Positions 1 through 5,311 of a stretch of DNA of 6,383 bases are shown in pieces. Within the stretch, counting starts at the first letter, position 1; each line of letters starts with the position of its first letter. A model generated the notes under the pieces. It was not told where the DNA came from and did not search any database. It saw only the letters and a list, made by a program, of their open reading frames with translations. The stretch is from an uncultured Lachnospiraceae bacterium (GTDB taxonomy: Bacteria > Bacillota > Clostridia > Lachnospirales > Lachnospiraceae), in contig CADBUD010000150.1 in the NCBI GenBank assembly GCA_902797785.1, forward strand, positions 1 through 6,383, written 5' to 3'. The translations under genes and the position numbers were made by a program.

Positions 1-867
1 CATGATTGCTGTGGGAGTGGCAAGTACAAGTGCGCACGGGCAGAAGACAACCATTACGGTCACAGCTCTTACGATATCCTTTGTGATTAAAAAGGCGGCT
101 AAAGCAATAAAAAGTGCGACAGGCACAAGCCAGCTTGCCCACTGATCTGCGATACGTTGGGTGGGAGCCTGATTTTTGTCAGCATCCTCTACCATACGGA
201 TCAGTTTTTGAAGGGAAGAATCTTTACCAACCTTGGTTGCTTCAAAATCAATGGATCCATACAGATTTAGCGTACCCGAAAATACGTTATCTCCAACCAC
301 CTTGTCTATAGGAAGACTCTCTCCGGTCATGACCGATTGGTCCACAGAGGTTTCGCCATGGATAATCTTACCGTCTACCGGAATGGTTTCTCCAGGAAGT
401 ACCCGGATTGTATCTCCGATGGCCACCTGTTCAATCACAATGCTGCTCTCTGAACCGTTTTGAATGAGGCGCGCTTTTTCCGGAGTAAGAGATATAAGTT
501 TTTTTAGACCCTTTTTCGCCCGGTCAGTAGTCATATCTTCCAGAAGGGCGCCAATCTCCATAATGAATGCCACTTCTCCGGCAGCAAAAAGATCACCGAT
601 AAGAATGGCTGCGATCATTGCCATAGAAATTAGCAAAGCAGAGGAGATTTTGCTGATTCCCCTGTTATAAATAATACGCCATATAGCAAGATACAAAAGA
701 GGGATTCCGCAGATTACCACACATACCCAGGCAAGAGTTTCCATTCTTGGATATCCCATTCGGGGCAGATCTGTTTCGATTTGCGGTAAAAAAACGGTGA
801 GGATACTATTTATAGTCCCCCTCCTGATATTTGGATTTCCAGCTGCTTTGCAGCTTGCCCGGCGCAT
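1..867 (-). CDS. Heavy-metal P1B-type (CPx) ATPase, partial; 5' end doubtful
   Basis: This is a membrane pump that couples ATP hydrolysis to export of soft-metal ions (Cu, Zn, Cd or Pb class). The minus-strand frame runs off the left edge before the DKTG phosphorylation site. What is visible in order is a hydrophobic segment (ETLAWVCVVICGIPLLYLAI, about 745-686), a second membrane pair after GISKISSALL, the actuator domain with TGES at 327-316 (VDQSVMTGESLP), then a hydrophobic stretch ending in the metal-binding CPC motif at 42-34 (VVFCPCALVLATPTAIM). CPC fixes the P1B family but not the metal; the C-terminal helices that would decide it are outside. No N-terminal HMA domain is present. The start is unclear. 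The frame is open back to a TAG at 885-883. The given end is its first ATG (867-865), which has no ribosome binding site and lies in an inverted repeat. An AGGAGG at 825-820 is ideally spaced from an ATA codon at 813-811, where a one-base change would give MNSILTVFLPQ. Family-like sequence begins only near 804, and the usual first membrane helix seems to be missing, so the gene may be 5'-truncated. Confidence 0.85.
   Translation of the reverse strand, partial: MRRASCKAAGNPNIRRGTINSILTVFLPQIETDLPRMGYPRMETLAWVCVVICGIPLLYLAIWRIIYNRGISKISSALLISMAMIAAILIGDLFAAGEVAFIMEIGALLEDMTTDRAKKGLKKLISLTPEKARLIQNGSESSIVIEQVAIGDTIRVLPGETIPVDGKIIHGETSVDQSVMTGESLPIDKVVGDNVFSGTLNLYGSIDFEATKVGKDSSLQKLIRMVEDADKNQAPTQRIADQWASWLVPVALFIALAAFLITKDIVRAVTVMVVFCPCALVLATPTAIM
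805..816. other. Short palindrome ACTAT-TT-ATAGT
   Basis: A perfect 5-bp-arm palindrome (ACTATTTATAGT) directly abuts the left arm of the 82-bp inverted repeat. It covers the point where recognisable ATPase coding sequence begins. It could be a small operator or the junction of a rearrangement, but a palindrome this short and AT-rich can occur by chance. Confidence 0.3.
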
Positions 868-898
868 ATACGTCTGAAATCCCTATATCGGGAGGGGG
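817..898. repeat. Imperfect 23-nt inverted repeat (hairpin of about 80 nt)
   Basis: The left arm at 817-839 (begins CCCCCTCCTGATAT) is matched by the right arm at 876-898 (ends ATATCGGGAGGGGG). Twenty of 23 positions are complementary, and T825/G890 would be a G-U pair in plus-strand RNA. The 36-nt loop carries its own perfect mini-hairpin, AGCTGC-TTT-GCAGCT at 841-855. On the plus strand the right arm is followed at once by TTTTTGTTT (899-907), which resembles an intrinsic terminator, but no plus-strand gene lies upstream to be terminated. On the minus strand the left arm contains the AGGAGGGGG that would serve the ATPase, so folding would hide that ribosome binding site. It could be a terminator, a leader structure or the end of an inserted element; the sequence alone does not decide. 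Confidence 0.7.
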
Positions 899-926
899 TT
901 TTTGTTTCGCAGCAGTTTGCCGGAAA

Positions 927-955
927 TTGACAGATAGCAACATCTATGGTATGAT
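927..955 (+). promoter_or_regulatory. Sigma-A-type promoter of the AbrB/glycosyltransferase operon
   Basis: A perfect -35 box TTGACA (927-932), a 17-nt spacer and a -10 box TATGAT (950-955) lie just upstream of the AbrB-like gene. The transcript should start near 962, leaving a leader of about 26 nt that contains the AGGAGG ribosome binding site at 975-980. The -10 box forms one arm of an inverted repeat, suggesting repression. Confidence 0.85.
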
Positions 956-973
956 AAGTTATACAAATCATAC
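949..973. promoter_or_regulatory. Putative operator: GTATGAT-N11-ATCATAC
   Basis: Perfect 7-bp inverted arms at 949-955 and 967-973 are separated by 11 nt. The left arm overlaps the -10 hexamer and the right arm ends just before the Shine-Dalgarno site, so a bound protein would cover the promoter core and the transcription start. The obvious candidate ligand is the AbrB-like protein encoded immediately downstream (autoregulation). That assignment is inferred from position only. Confidence 0.55.
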
Positions 974-987
974 TAGGAGGCGATATT

Positions 988-1209
988 ATGAAAGGACCAA
1001 AAGGAAAATATGCTTGGACGGCAACGGTGGGAGAAAAAGGGCAGATTGTGATTCCCAAACAGGCACGCGATATCTTTGAGATCAGACCCGGGGATACGTT
1101 ATTGCTGTTGGGAGATGAAAAGCGTGGAATTGCGATACCGCCCAAAGGTGCCTTTGCTGAGTTGTTCGGCGCAGCGTTTGAAGAGAGAGAGGATGGTGAA
1201 GAACAATGA
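988..1209 (+). CDS. AbrB/SpoVT-family (MazE-like) DNA-binding regulator, 73 aa
   Basis: This is a small swapped-hairpin AbrB-domain protein, expected to bind DNA as a dimer in the cytoplasm. The domain spans about residues 8-52: WTATVGEKGQIVIPKQARD is the classic first half of an AbrB domain (G-Q-I-V-I-P, then R-D-F), followed by IRPGDTLLLLGDEKRGIAI. A short acidic tail (EEREDGEEQ) ends the protein. The length suits single-domain transcription factors or antitoxins and is too short for a SpoVT sensor domain. The ATG at 988 has AGGAGG (975-980) seven bases upstream. Its TGA overlaps the ATG of the glycosyltransferase (ATGA, 1206-1209), so the two are very likely translationally coupled. It probably represses its own operon through the palindrome over the promoter. 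AbrB domains also occur in MazE-type antitoxins, but no toxin family is recognisable next to it. Confidence 0.9.
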   Translation: MKGPKGKYAWTATVGEKGQIVIPKQARDIFEIRPGDTLLLLGDEKRGIAIPPKGAFAELFGAAFEEREDGEEQ

Positions 1210-2369
1210 AAATTGCATGGTTTTGTATCCCTGCCCATGGTCATACCAATCCGACACTTGGACTTGTCAAGGCGTTGACTGAGGCAGGACATAGGATTTA
1301 TTATTTTTCTTTTGAGATGTTCAGAGAAAAATTAGAAAATGCTGGTGCGGTTTTTATTTCGTGCGATGGATATGATTTCGAGATGGAGGATAAGGAAAAT
1401 GCGGATCGGGTCGGTAAAGATCAGGCGTTTGCAGTTGAGCTTCTTGTTTCCTCGACATTGGCATTGGATGAGATGGTCACGAAAAAAATCGCTGAATTAC
1501 AGCCTGATGTCATTGTGGCAGATTCTGTTGCGTATTGGGGCAAACTGGCCGCAATGAAGCATGGGATACCATATGTTTCTTCCACGACAACATTTGCGTT
1601 TAATAGGTATTCATCCAGATATATGAAGCACGGAGTCGGGGAGACGCTGAAAATGCTGTTCTCTATGCCGAAGGTGAATCGCCAGATCAAACGGCTTCGG
1701 GAAAAAGGATATCCGGTGAACGGTCTTTTGGATATCGTGCAGAATGATAATGATACCAACACGGTGGTATATACTTCAAAATATTTTCAGCCGTGTTCAG
1801 ATACGTTCTCAGAGAAGTATCATTTTATCGGTCCATCGATTCGTCCGATAAAAGATTCCTTTGAAAAGAAGAAAGAGAAGACGGTTTATATTTCTATGGG
1901 CACGGTAAATCAGAATAGGGAGTTTTATCGCAACTGTATCAATGCTTTGAGTAAAACAGACTATCAGGTCATTATATCGATGGGAACAAATACAGATCAT
2001 TTTGATGAGGTACCGGATCATATTGAGATTTATGAGAGCGTGGATCAGATGGCGGTGCTTTCCATCGCTGACGTTTTCATTACTCATTGTGGAATGAATT
2101 CGGCTTCGGAGGGATTGTATTTTGGTGTTCCGCTGATCTTGTTTCCGCAGACACCGGAGCAGGATGCGGTGGCTAAACGAGCAGAAGAGCTTGGAGCCGG
2201 ATTCAGACTTCCATCCATAAGCCAAGATGATATTCTAAAGGCGGTTACCAAGGTGATCGAAGAAAAAAAATTCAGACAGGGCGCAGAAAAGGTATCGAAA
2301 AGCTTCAAAGACAGCGGTGGTATTGAGGAGGCAGTTGCTTTTATCGAAACTATTGGTTCATCATATTGA
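1206..2369 (+). CDS. MGT-family (GT1) UDP-sugar-dependent glycosyltransferase, 387 aa
   Basis: This is probably a cytoplasmic enzyme with the GT-B fold that transfers a sugar from a nucleotide-sugar to a small hydrophobic acceptor, as macrolide-inactivating and YjiC-like enzymes do. The N-terminal acceptor domain opens with MKIAWFCIPAHGHTNPTLGL; H13 matches the family's catalytic base, and D106 (VIVADSVAY) matches its aspartate partner. The C-terminal donor domain starts near residue 224 (KTVYISMGTV) and carries the GT1 nucleotide-sugar signature at about 293-320: H294, G296, N298-S299, E302, P309, P314-Q315 and E318-Q319. The length is normal for the family. GGTGA at 1195-1199 inside the AbrB-like gene is a plausible ribosome binding site, helped by the 4-bp gene overlap. 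The acceptor cannot be read from sequence: macrolide, flavonoid, lipid or another small molecule are all possible. No biosynthetic genes surround it, which favours detoxification over product synthesis. The TGA stop lies inside the -35 box of the next promoter. Confidence 0.9.
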   Translation: MKIAWFCIPAHGHTNPTLGLVKALTEAGHRIYYFSFEMFREKLENAGAVFISCDGYDFEMEDKENADRVGKDQAFAVELLVSSTLALDEMVTKKIAELQPDVIVADSVAYWGKLAAMKHGIPYVSSTTTFAFNRYSSRYMKHGVGETLKMLFSMPKVNRQIKRLREKGYPVNGLLDIVQNDNDTNTVVYTSKYFQPCSDTFSEKYHFIGPSIRPIKDSFEKKKEKTVYISMGTVNQNREFYRNCINALSKTDYQVIISMGTNTDHFDEVPDHIEIYESVDQMAVLSIADVFITHCGMNSASEGLYFGVPLILFPQTPEQDAVAKRAEELGAGFRLPSISQDDILKAVTKVIEEKKFRQGAEKVSKSFKDSGGIEEAVAFIETIGSSY

Positions 2370-2394
2370 CAATTTACTCTAAAGTGTATATAAT
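2366..2394 (+). promoter_or_regulatory. Consensus sigma-A promoter of the GntR/ABC/CPBP operon
   Basis: TTGACA (2366-2371), a 17-nt spacer and TATAAT (2389-2394) match the consensus at every position. The stop codon of the glycosyltransferase (TGA, 2367-2369) lies within the -35 hexamer. No terminator separates the two units, so the downstream operon can be read from this promoter and from the upstream one. Such a strong promoter normally needs a repressor, which fits the overlapping half-sites and the GntR gene that follows. Confidence 0.9.
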
Positions 2395-2417
2395 GGATAT
2401 ATACACTAATCGTGTAT
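2383..2417. promoter_or_regulatory. Putative GntR operator with three alternating half-sites
   Basis: AGTGTATAT (2383-2391) and ATATACACT (2399-2407) are perfect 9-bp inverted arms with a 7-nt spacer. They straddle the -10 box and the expected start site near 2401. A further GTGTAT (2412-2417) forms a second inverted repeat with the same central ATACAC (2401-2406). The result is GTGTAT, ATACAC, GTGTAT in a row. Position and symmetry point to autoregulation by the YtrA-type protein encoded next. The binding protein is inferred. Confidence 0.7.
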
Positions 2418-2442
2418 TTCTCGTTCAGAAAAAGGAGACCAT

Positions 2443-2853
2443 ATGGACATCATTATCAGCAATTCCTCAGGTGTGCCCATTTATGAGCAGATTGAGGAAC
2501 AGATCAAGACTCAGATCATGACGGGCGAGCTAAAGGCAGGTGACGATCTTCCTTCCATGCGTGTGCTCGCGAAGGATCTGAAAATCAGTGTGATCACGAC
2601 CAAGAGAGCATACGAGGATCTTGAACGTGACGGATACATAGAGTCTGTGATTGGAAAAGGAAGCTTTGTGAAGGGCGTAAATAGTGAGATCATGAAGGAA
2701 AACATGCTTTTTGCAATCGAAGAGTGTCTTGAAAAGGCTGTGGACAAGGCAGTGCTTGGGAAGGTGACACTGGAAGAGATGCAGGAGATGCTGACCATTA
2801 TTTACGAGGAAAAGGTACCTGCTGCGAAGCGGGAACAGGAAAAGCAAAAATGA
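2443..2853 (+). CDS. GntR-family transcriptional repressor, YtrA type, 136 aa
   Basis: This is a cytoplasmic DNA-binding repressor. The N-terminal winged helix-turn-helix covers about residues 8-76: PIYEQIEEQIKTQIMTGELK, then G-D-LPSMRVLAKDLKIS, ITTKRAYEDLERDGYIE and the wing GKGSFV. The remaining 60 residues form a short, mostly helical tail (EECLEKAVDKAVLGKVTLEE), with none of the larger ligand-binding domains of the FadR, HutC or MocR groups. That size and architecture are the hallmark of the YtrA subfamily, which typically sits first in an operon with ABC transporter genes and responds to cell-wall-active compounds. AAGGAG at 2432-2437 lies five bases before the ATG. The gene is followed after 16 nt by the ABC ATPase. 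It most likely represses its own operon through the half-sites at 2383-2417; the inducer is unknown. Confidence 0.93.
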   Translation: MDIIISNSSGVPIYEQIEEQIKTQIMTGELKAGDDLPSMRVLAKDLKISVITTKRAYEDLERDGYIESVIGKGSFVKGVNSEIMKENMLFAIEECLEKAVDKAVLGKVTLEEMQEMLTIIYEEKVPAAKREQEKQK

Positions 2854-2869
2854 ATAGAGGAGCGGCAGG

Positions 2870-3736
2870 ATGGAAGAAATAAAAAAGGTAATAGAGCTTA
2901 AAGATGTCACCAAAGACTATGGTGATTTTAAATTGAATGCGATATCCTTTTGTGTTCCGGAAGGTTCTGTATGTGGATTCATCGGGCAAAACGGAGCGGG
3001 TAAGACGACCACGATCAATCTGATCTTAGATGTCATAAAGAGAGACGCAGGAGAAATCTGGGTTTTTGGGGAGAGCATTGATCAGGACAGCGCACATCTT
3101 CGGGAGAACATCGGCGTTGTATTTGCGGAGATGGGTTTTCATGAATTTATGACCGGCAAGGACATCAACACCATGATGAAGAACATCTATAAAAATTGGG
3201 ATGAAGAGATTTTTTTTACTTATCTAAAAAGATTTTCCCTTCCATCAAAGAAACGGTGCGGTGCATTTTCCAGAGGTATGCAGATGAAACTGCAGATTGC
3301 TGTTGCACTTTCACATCATGCCAAAATGCTCATCATGGATGAGCCTACCAGTGGTCTCGATCCGATTGTAAGAAATGAAATGCTGGATATTTTTCGCGAA
3401 TTTGTTGTGGAGGAAGACCATACGATTCTTTTATCTTCCCATATCACAGCAGATCTGGAAAAATTGGCAGACGAGGTCGTGTTCATTGATGGCGGCAGGA
3501 TCATCCTTACCGGTAATAAGGATGAGATCCTTGAAAAGCATGGACTCTTAAAATGCAGGAAAGAGGATGCAGATAAAGTGAGCGAATCCCTGATCATTCA
3601 TAAAGAAATCAGTTCTCTTGGGGCGGAGATTCTTATCAATGACAGACGTGCCGCGGCGAAGCTTTATCCGGATTTTATTATAGAACCGGCATCTTTAGAG
3701 CAGATCATGCTCCATTATGTGAGCAGAGAGAGGTGA
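2870..3736 (+). CDS. ABC transporter ATP-binding protein (YtrB/BcrA-like), 288 aa
   Basis: This is the nucleotide-binding subunit of an ABC-2-type transporter, working on the inner face of the membrane with the two permeases downstream. Visible motifs are Walker A GQNGAGKT (residues 39-46), Walker B plus D-loop LIMDEPTSGLD (154-164, E158 catalytic) and the switch histidine H191 in ILLSSH. The ABC signature is degenerate, FSRGM (133-137) instead of LSGGQ. The Q-loop position appears to hold E87 (IGVVFAE) rather than glutamine; both changes occur in the antibiotic-export/YtrB-like branch as far as I recall. The C-terminal extension after about residue 215 (PASLEQIMLHYV near the end) is also typical of this branch. 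AGGAG at 2858-2862 lies seven bases before the ATG. The next gene begins four bases after its stop, so the genes are clearly co-transcribed. The substrate is not predictable; peptide antibiotics or lipid-linked compounds are likely. Confidence 0.95.
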   Translation: MEEIKKVIELKDVTKDYGDFKLNAISFCVPEGSVCGFIGQNGAGKTTTINLILDVIKRDAGEIWVFGESIDQDSAHLRENIGVVFAEMGFHEFMTGKDINTMMKNIYKNWDEEIFFTYLKRFSLPSKKRCGAFSRGMQMKLQIAVALSHHAKMLIMDEPTSGLDPIVRNEMLDIFREFVVEEDHTILLSSHITADLEKLADEVVFIDGGRIILTGNKDEILEKHGLLKCRKEDADKVSESLIIHKEISSLGAEILINDRRAAAKLYPDFIIEPASLEQIMLHYVSRER

Positions 3737-3740
3737 TTCG

Positions 3741-4535
3741 ATGAAGGGATTGATCTATAAGGACATCCTGTGTTTAAAAAAGCAGTTCATAAATTTCTGC
3801 TTTGTCCTGATCGGTGTGGTGATTGTATCCATCATGTACGTACTCAGTGCAAAATACGGCAATTTGGCCAGAGCCGGGGCGCAGATGCTTTCAGAAACGG
3901 AGAATCATTTGACAAAGATCGATGTAAAGAATTTAGGAAGTATAGCGCTTGCCTTGTTCATGTTGCTTCCCATTGCAGTGGTCGGAGATATTACAAATGC
4001 TTTTATTCAGGACGGAACCTCCGGTTTTCATAAGATTTCCGGAATGCTTCCTGTATCCATAGAAAAGCGTGTCCTGGCAAGGTTCCTTTCCATTTATGCC
4101 CTATTTGCCATGGGAGTGCTGGTCGATCTTTGCCTGGCGGGCATTCTGTCAGTACTGACGGACCTGATGACATTCGCGGAATTTTTCGGAATTATCATTT
4201 CCGCAGCTTCCGTCATGAGTATTTTCAGTGCACTGGCAATTTTTTACTGCTTTCTTTTGGGGTATGGAAAGGAACAGTATGCCATGCTGCTTTCCATCCT
4301 GACAATGATCATTTTTTTTATTCTTCTGAATTTTGGGAAGGTCAAGACATTATTCCGGATCATGTCGGGCGCATTGCCTGAACCGGAGCGGGCAGACGGA
4401 AGCTTGATGATGTGGGATGCTTTTGATTTTCTAAAAGAAAAAGCATGGATACTGCTTATGGCAGCCGTCATTGTCAGCATCCTGTCATATGGGTCGTCAC
4501 TTGTGATTGCGAAAAGAAAGAGGGGGATGATCTAA
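3741..4535 (+). CDS. ABC-2 type membrane permease, first of a pair, 264 aa
   Basis: This is an integral membrane subunit expected to partner the ATPase just upstream. About six hydrophobic segments are visible near residues 17-36, 66-82, 116-138, 148-171, 180-198 and 236-256, with a basic C-terminus (KRKRGMI). The opening MKGLIYKDILCLKKQF and the cytoplasmic stretch SGMLPVSIEKRVLARF before the third helix are hallmarks of small ABC-2 permeases of this kind. The latter resembles LSALPVSKKTYVASKY in the next gene, so the two are probably diverged duplicates that form a heterodimer. The ATG at 3741 follows the ATPase stop by four bases and is preceded by the ribosome-binding-site-like AGAGAGGTGA. 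Its TAA shares one base with the next ATG. Confidence 0.9.
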   Translation: MKGLIYKDILCLKKQFINFCFVLIGVVIVSIMYVLSAKYGNLARAGAQMLSETENHLTKIDVKNLGSIALALFMLLPIAVVGDITNAFIQDGTSGFHKISGMLPVSIEKRVLARFLSIYALFAMGVLVDLCLAGILSVLTDLMTFAEFFGIIISAASVMSIFSALAIFYCFLLGYGKEQYAMLLSILTMIIFFILLNFGKVKTLFRIMSGALPEPERADGSLMMWDAFDFLKEKAWILLMAAVIVSILSYGSSLVIAKRKRGMI

Positions 4536-5311
4536 TGGGTGGATTGCTATATAAGGATTTTGCGGCGGTCAGAGGAAAGAGACTTGTTTTTATCCTGACA
4601 ATTGCTACGGTAATATTTGTCATCTTGCGAATGCTTTTTCCAGGGACAGGGGAGAATCATTTTTTTATGGGCACCAACGAAAATGGGGAATCTGTAAATA
4701 TGATCGACTTGTTCTTTTTTTACGGTGAGTTTTGCATTCTTTGGTGCGGTGGTTTTTGGATCAATGGTTATGGTGCCAGAATATTGGAGCTCGATGATAA
4801 GAACAGAATCCGAGAATATTTATCTGCCCTACCGGTCTCTAAGAAAACATATGTAGCTTCGAAATATATCTTTCTTGGAATCTGCTCATACATGGTATTT
4901 TCCTTATACATGATTTGGCATATCATATCTGCAGCATTTATGCAGGAAGGTCAGATTGTCGATATGTCATATCTTCTTTCCGGATTTTCCGTTTTATTTA
5001 TCTGCTTTATTCTGATGATGGAAGCAGTGGAGCTTCCCCTGTTTTTGCTTATGGGGAAAGAAAAGGCTATGATGGTCAGAGTTTCCTTTTGGCTGATACT
5101 TGCGATGGCAGTCATCGGTTTTCTATTATTCGGAGATCTGAACGCGCTCGAAAGCTGGGATATTAAAGTATGGATCGATTGGGCAGATTATCATGGATTC
5201 GAATTGGTTCTTTTGAACATCGTTTCCCCTGTGATCGTCCTGGGAATATATTATTTGTCTTATCAATTATCGGCTCATCTATATGAGAGGAAGGAGAAAA
5301 ATGATGAATAA
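4535..5311 (+). CDS. ABC-2 type membrane permease, second of a pair, 258 aa
   Basis: This is the second permease, expected to pair with the preceding one and the ATPase. I start it at the ATG at 4535 (MGGLLYKDFAAVRGKRL) because that aligns with the MKGLIYKD start of its paralogue, is preceded by AGGGGG at about 4521-4526, and overlaps the previous stop by one base (TAATG). The frame is open 90 bases further upstream, but that stretch lies within the first permease gene and is unlikely to be translated. About six hydrophobic segments occur near residues 18-36, 59-80, 108-130, 142-168, 176-198 and 222-248. The first extracytoplasmic loop is longer than in its partner (about residues 37-58). The LSALPVSKKTY stretch before the third helix is the shared coupling-type region. 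It ends in a charged tail (YERKEKNDE) that overlaps the start of the protease gene. Confidence 0.9.
   Translation: MGGLLYKDFAAVRGKRLVFILTIATVIFVILRMLFPGTGENHFFMGTNENGESVNMIDLFFFYGEFCILWCGGFWINGYGARILELDDKNRIREYLSALPVSKKTYVASKYIFLGICSYMVFSLYMIWHIISAAFMQEGQIVDMSYLLSGFSVLFICFILMMEAVELPLFLLMGKEKAMMVRVSFWLILAMAVIGFLLFGDLNALESWDIKVWIDWADYHGFELVLLNIVSPVIVLGIYYLSYQLSAHLYERKEKNDE

Noticed and set aside
114..670. Plus-strand open frames opposite the metal ATPase
   Set aside because: The minus strand encodes clear TGES and CPC motifs in one continuous frame; the plus-strand frames show no domain.
817..898. Insertion-sequence terminal repeats
   Set aside because: No transposase is present, no target-site duplication is visible, and no matching repeat was found near the right end of the window.
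810..1292. 160-codon minus-strand open frame opposite the AbrB-like gene
   Set aside because: It is antisense to a well-supported AbrB gene, its promoter and the GT start. It has no recognisable domain and no ribosome binding site was noted.
1809..2225. Minus-strand open frame of 138 codons inside the glycosyltransferase gene
   Set aside because: It lies wholly within a gene with intact GT1 motifs, and its composition is typical of a shadow frame with no domain.
4445..4534. 30-codon N-terminal extension of the second permease
   Set aside because: It lies inside the first permease gene and does not resemble permease sequence; the ATG at 4535 matches the paralogue's start and has a ribosome binding site.
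5283..5303. Earlier ATG for the CPBP protease (MRGRRKM...)
   Set aside because: The ribosome binding site AAGGAG at 5291-5296 lies downstream of this ATG and is correctly spaced for 5304 (or 5301).
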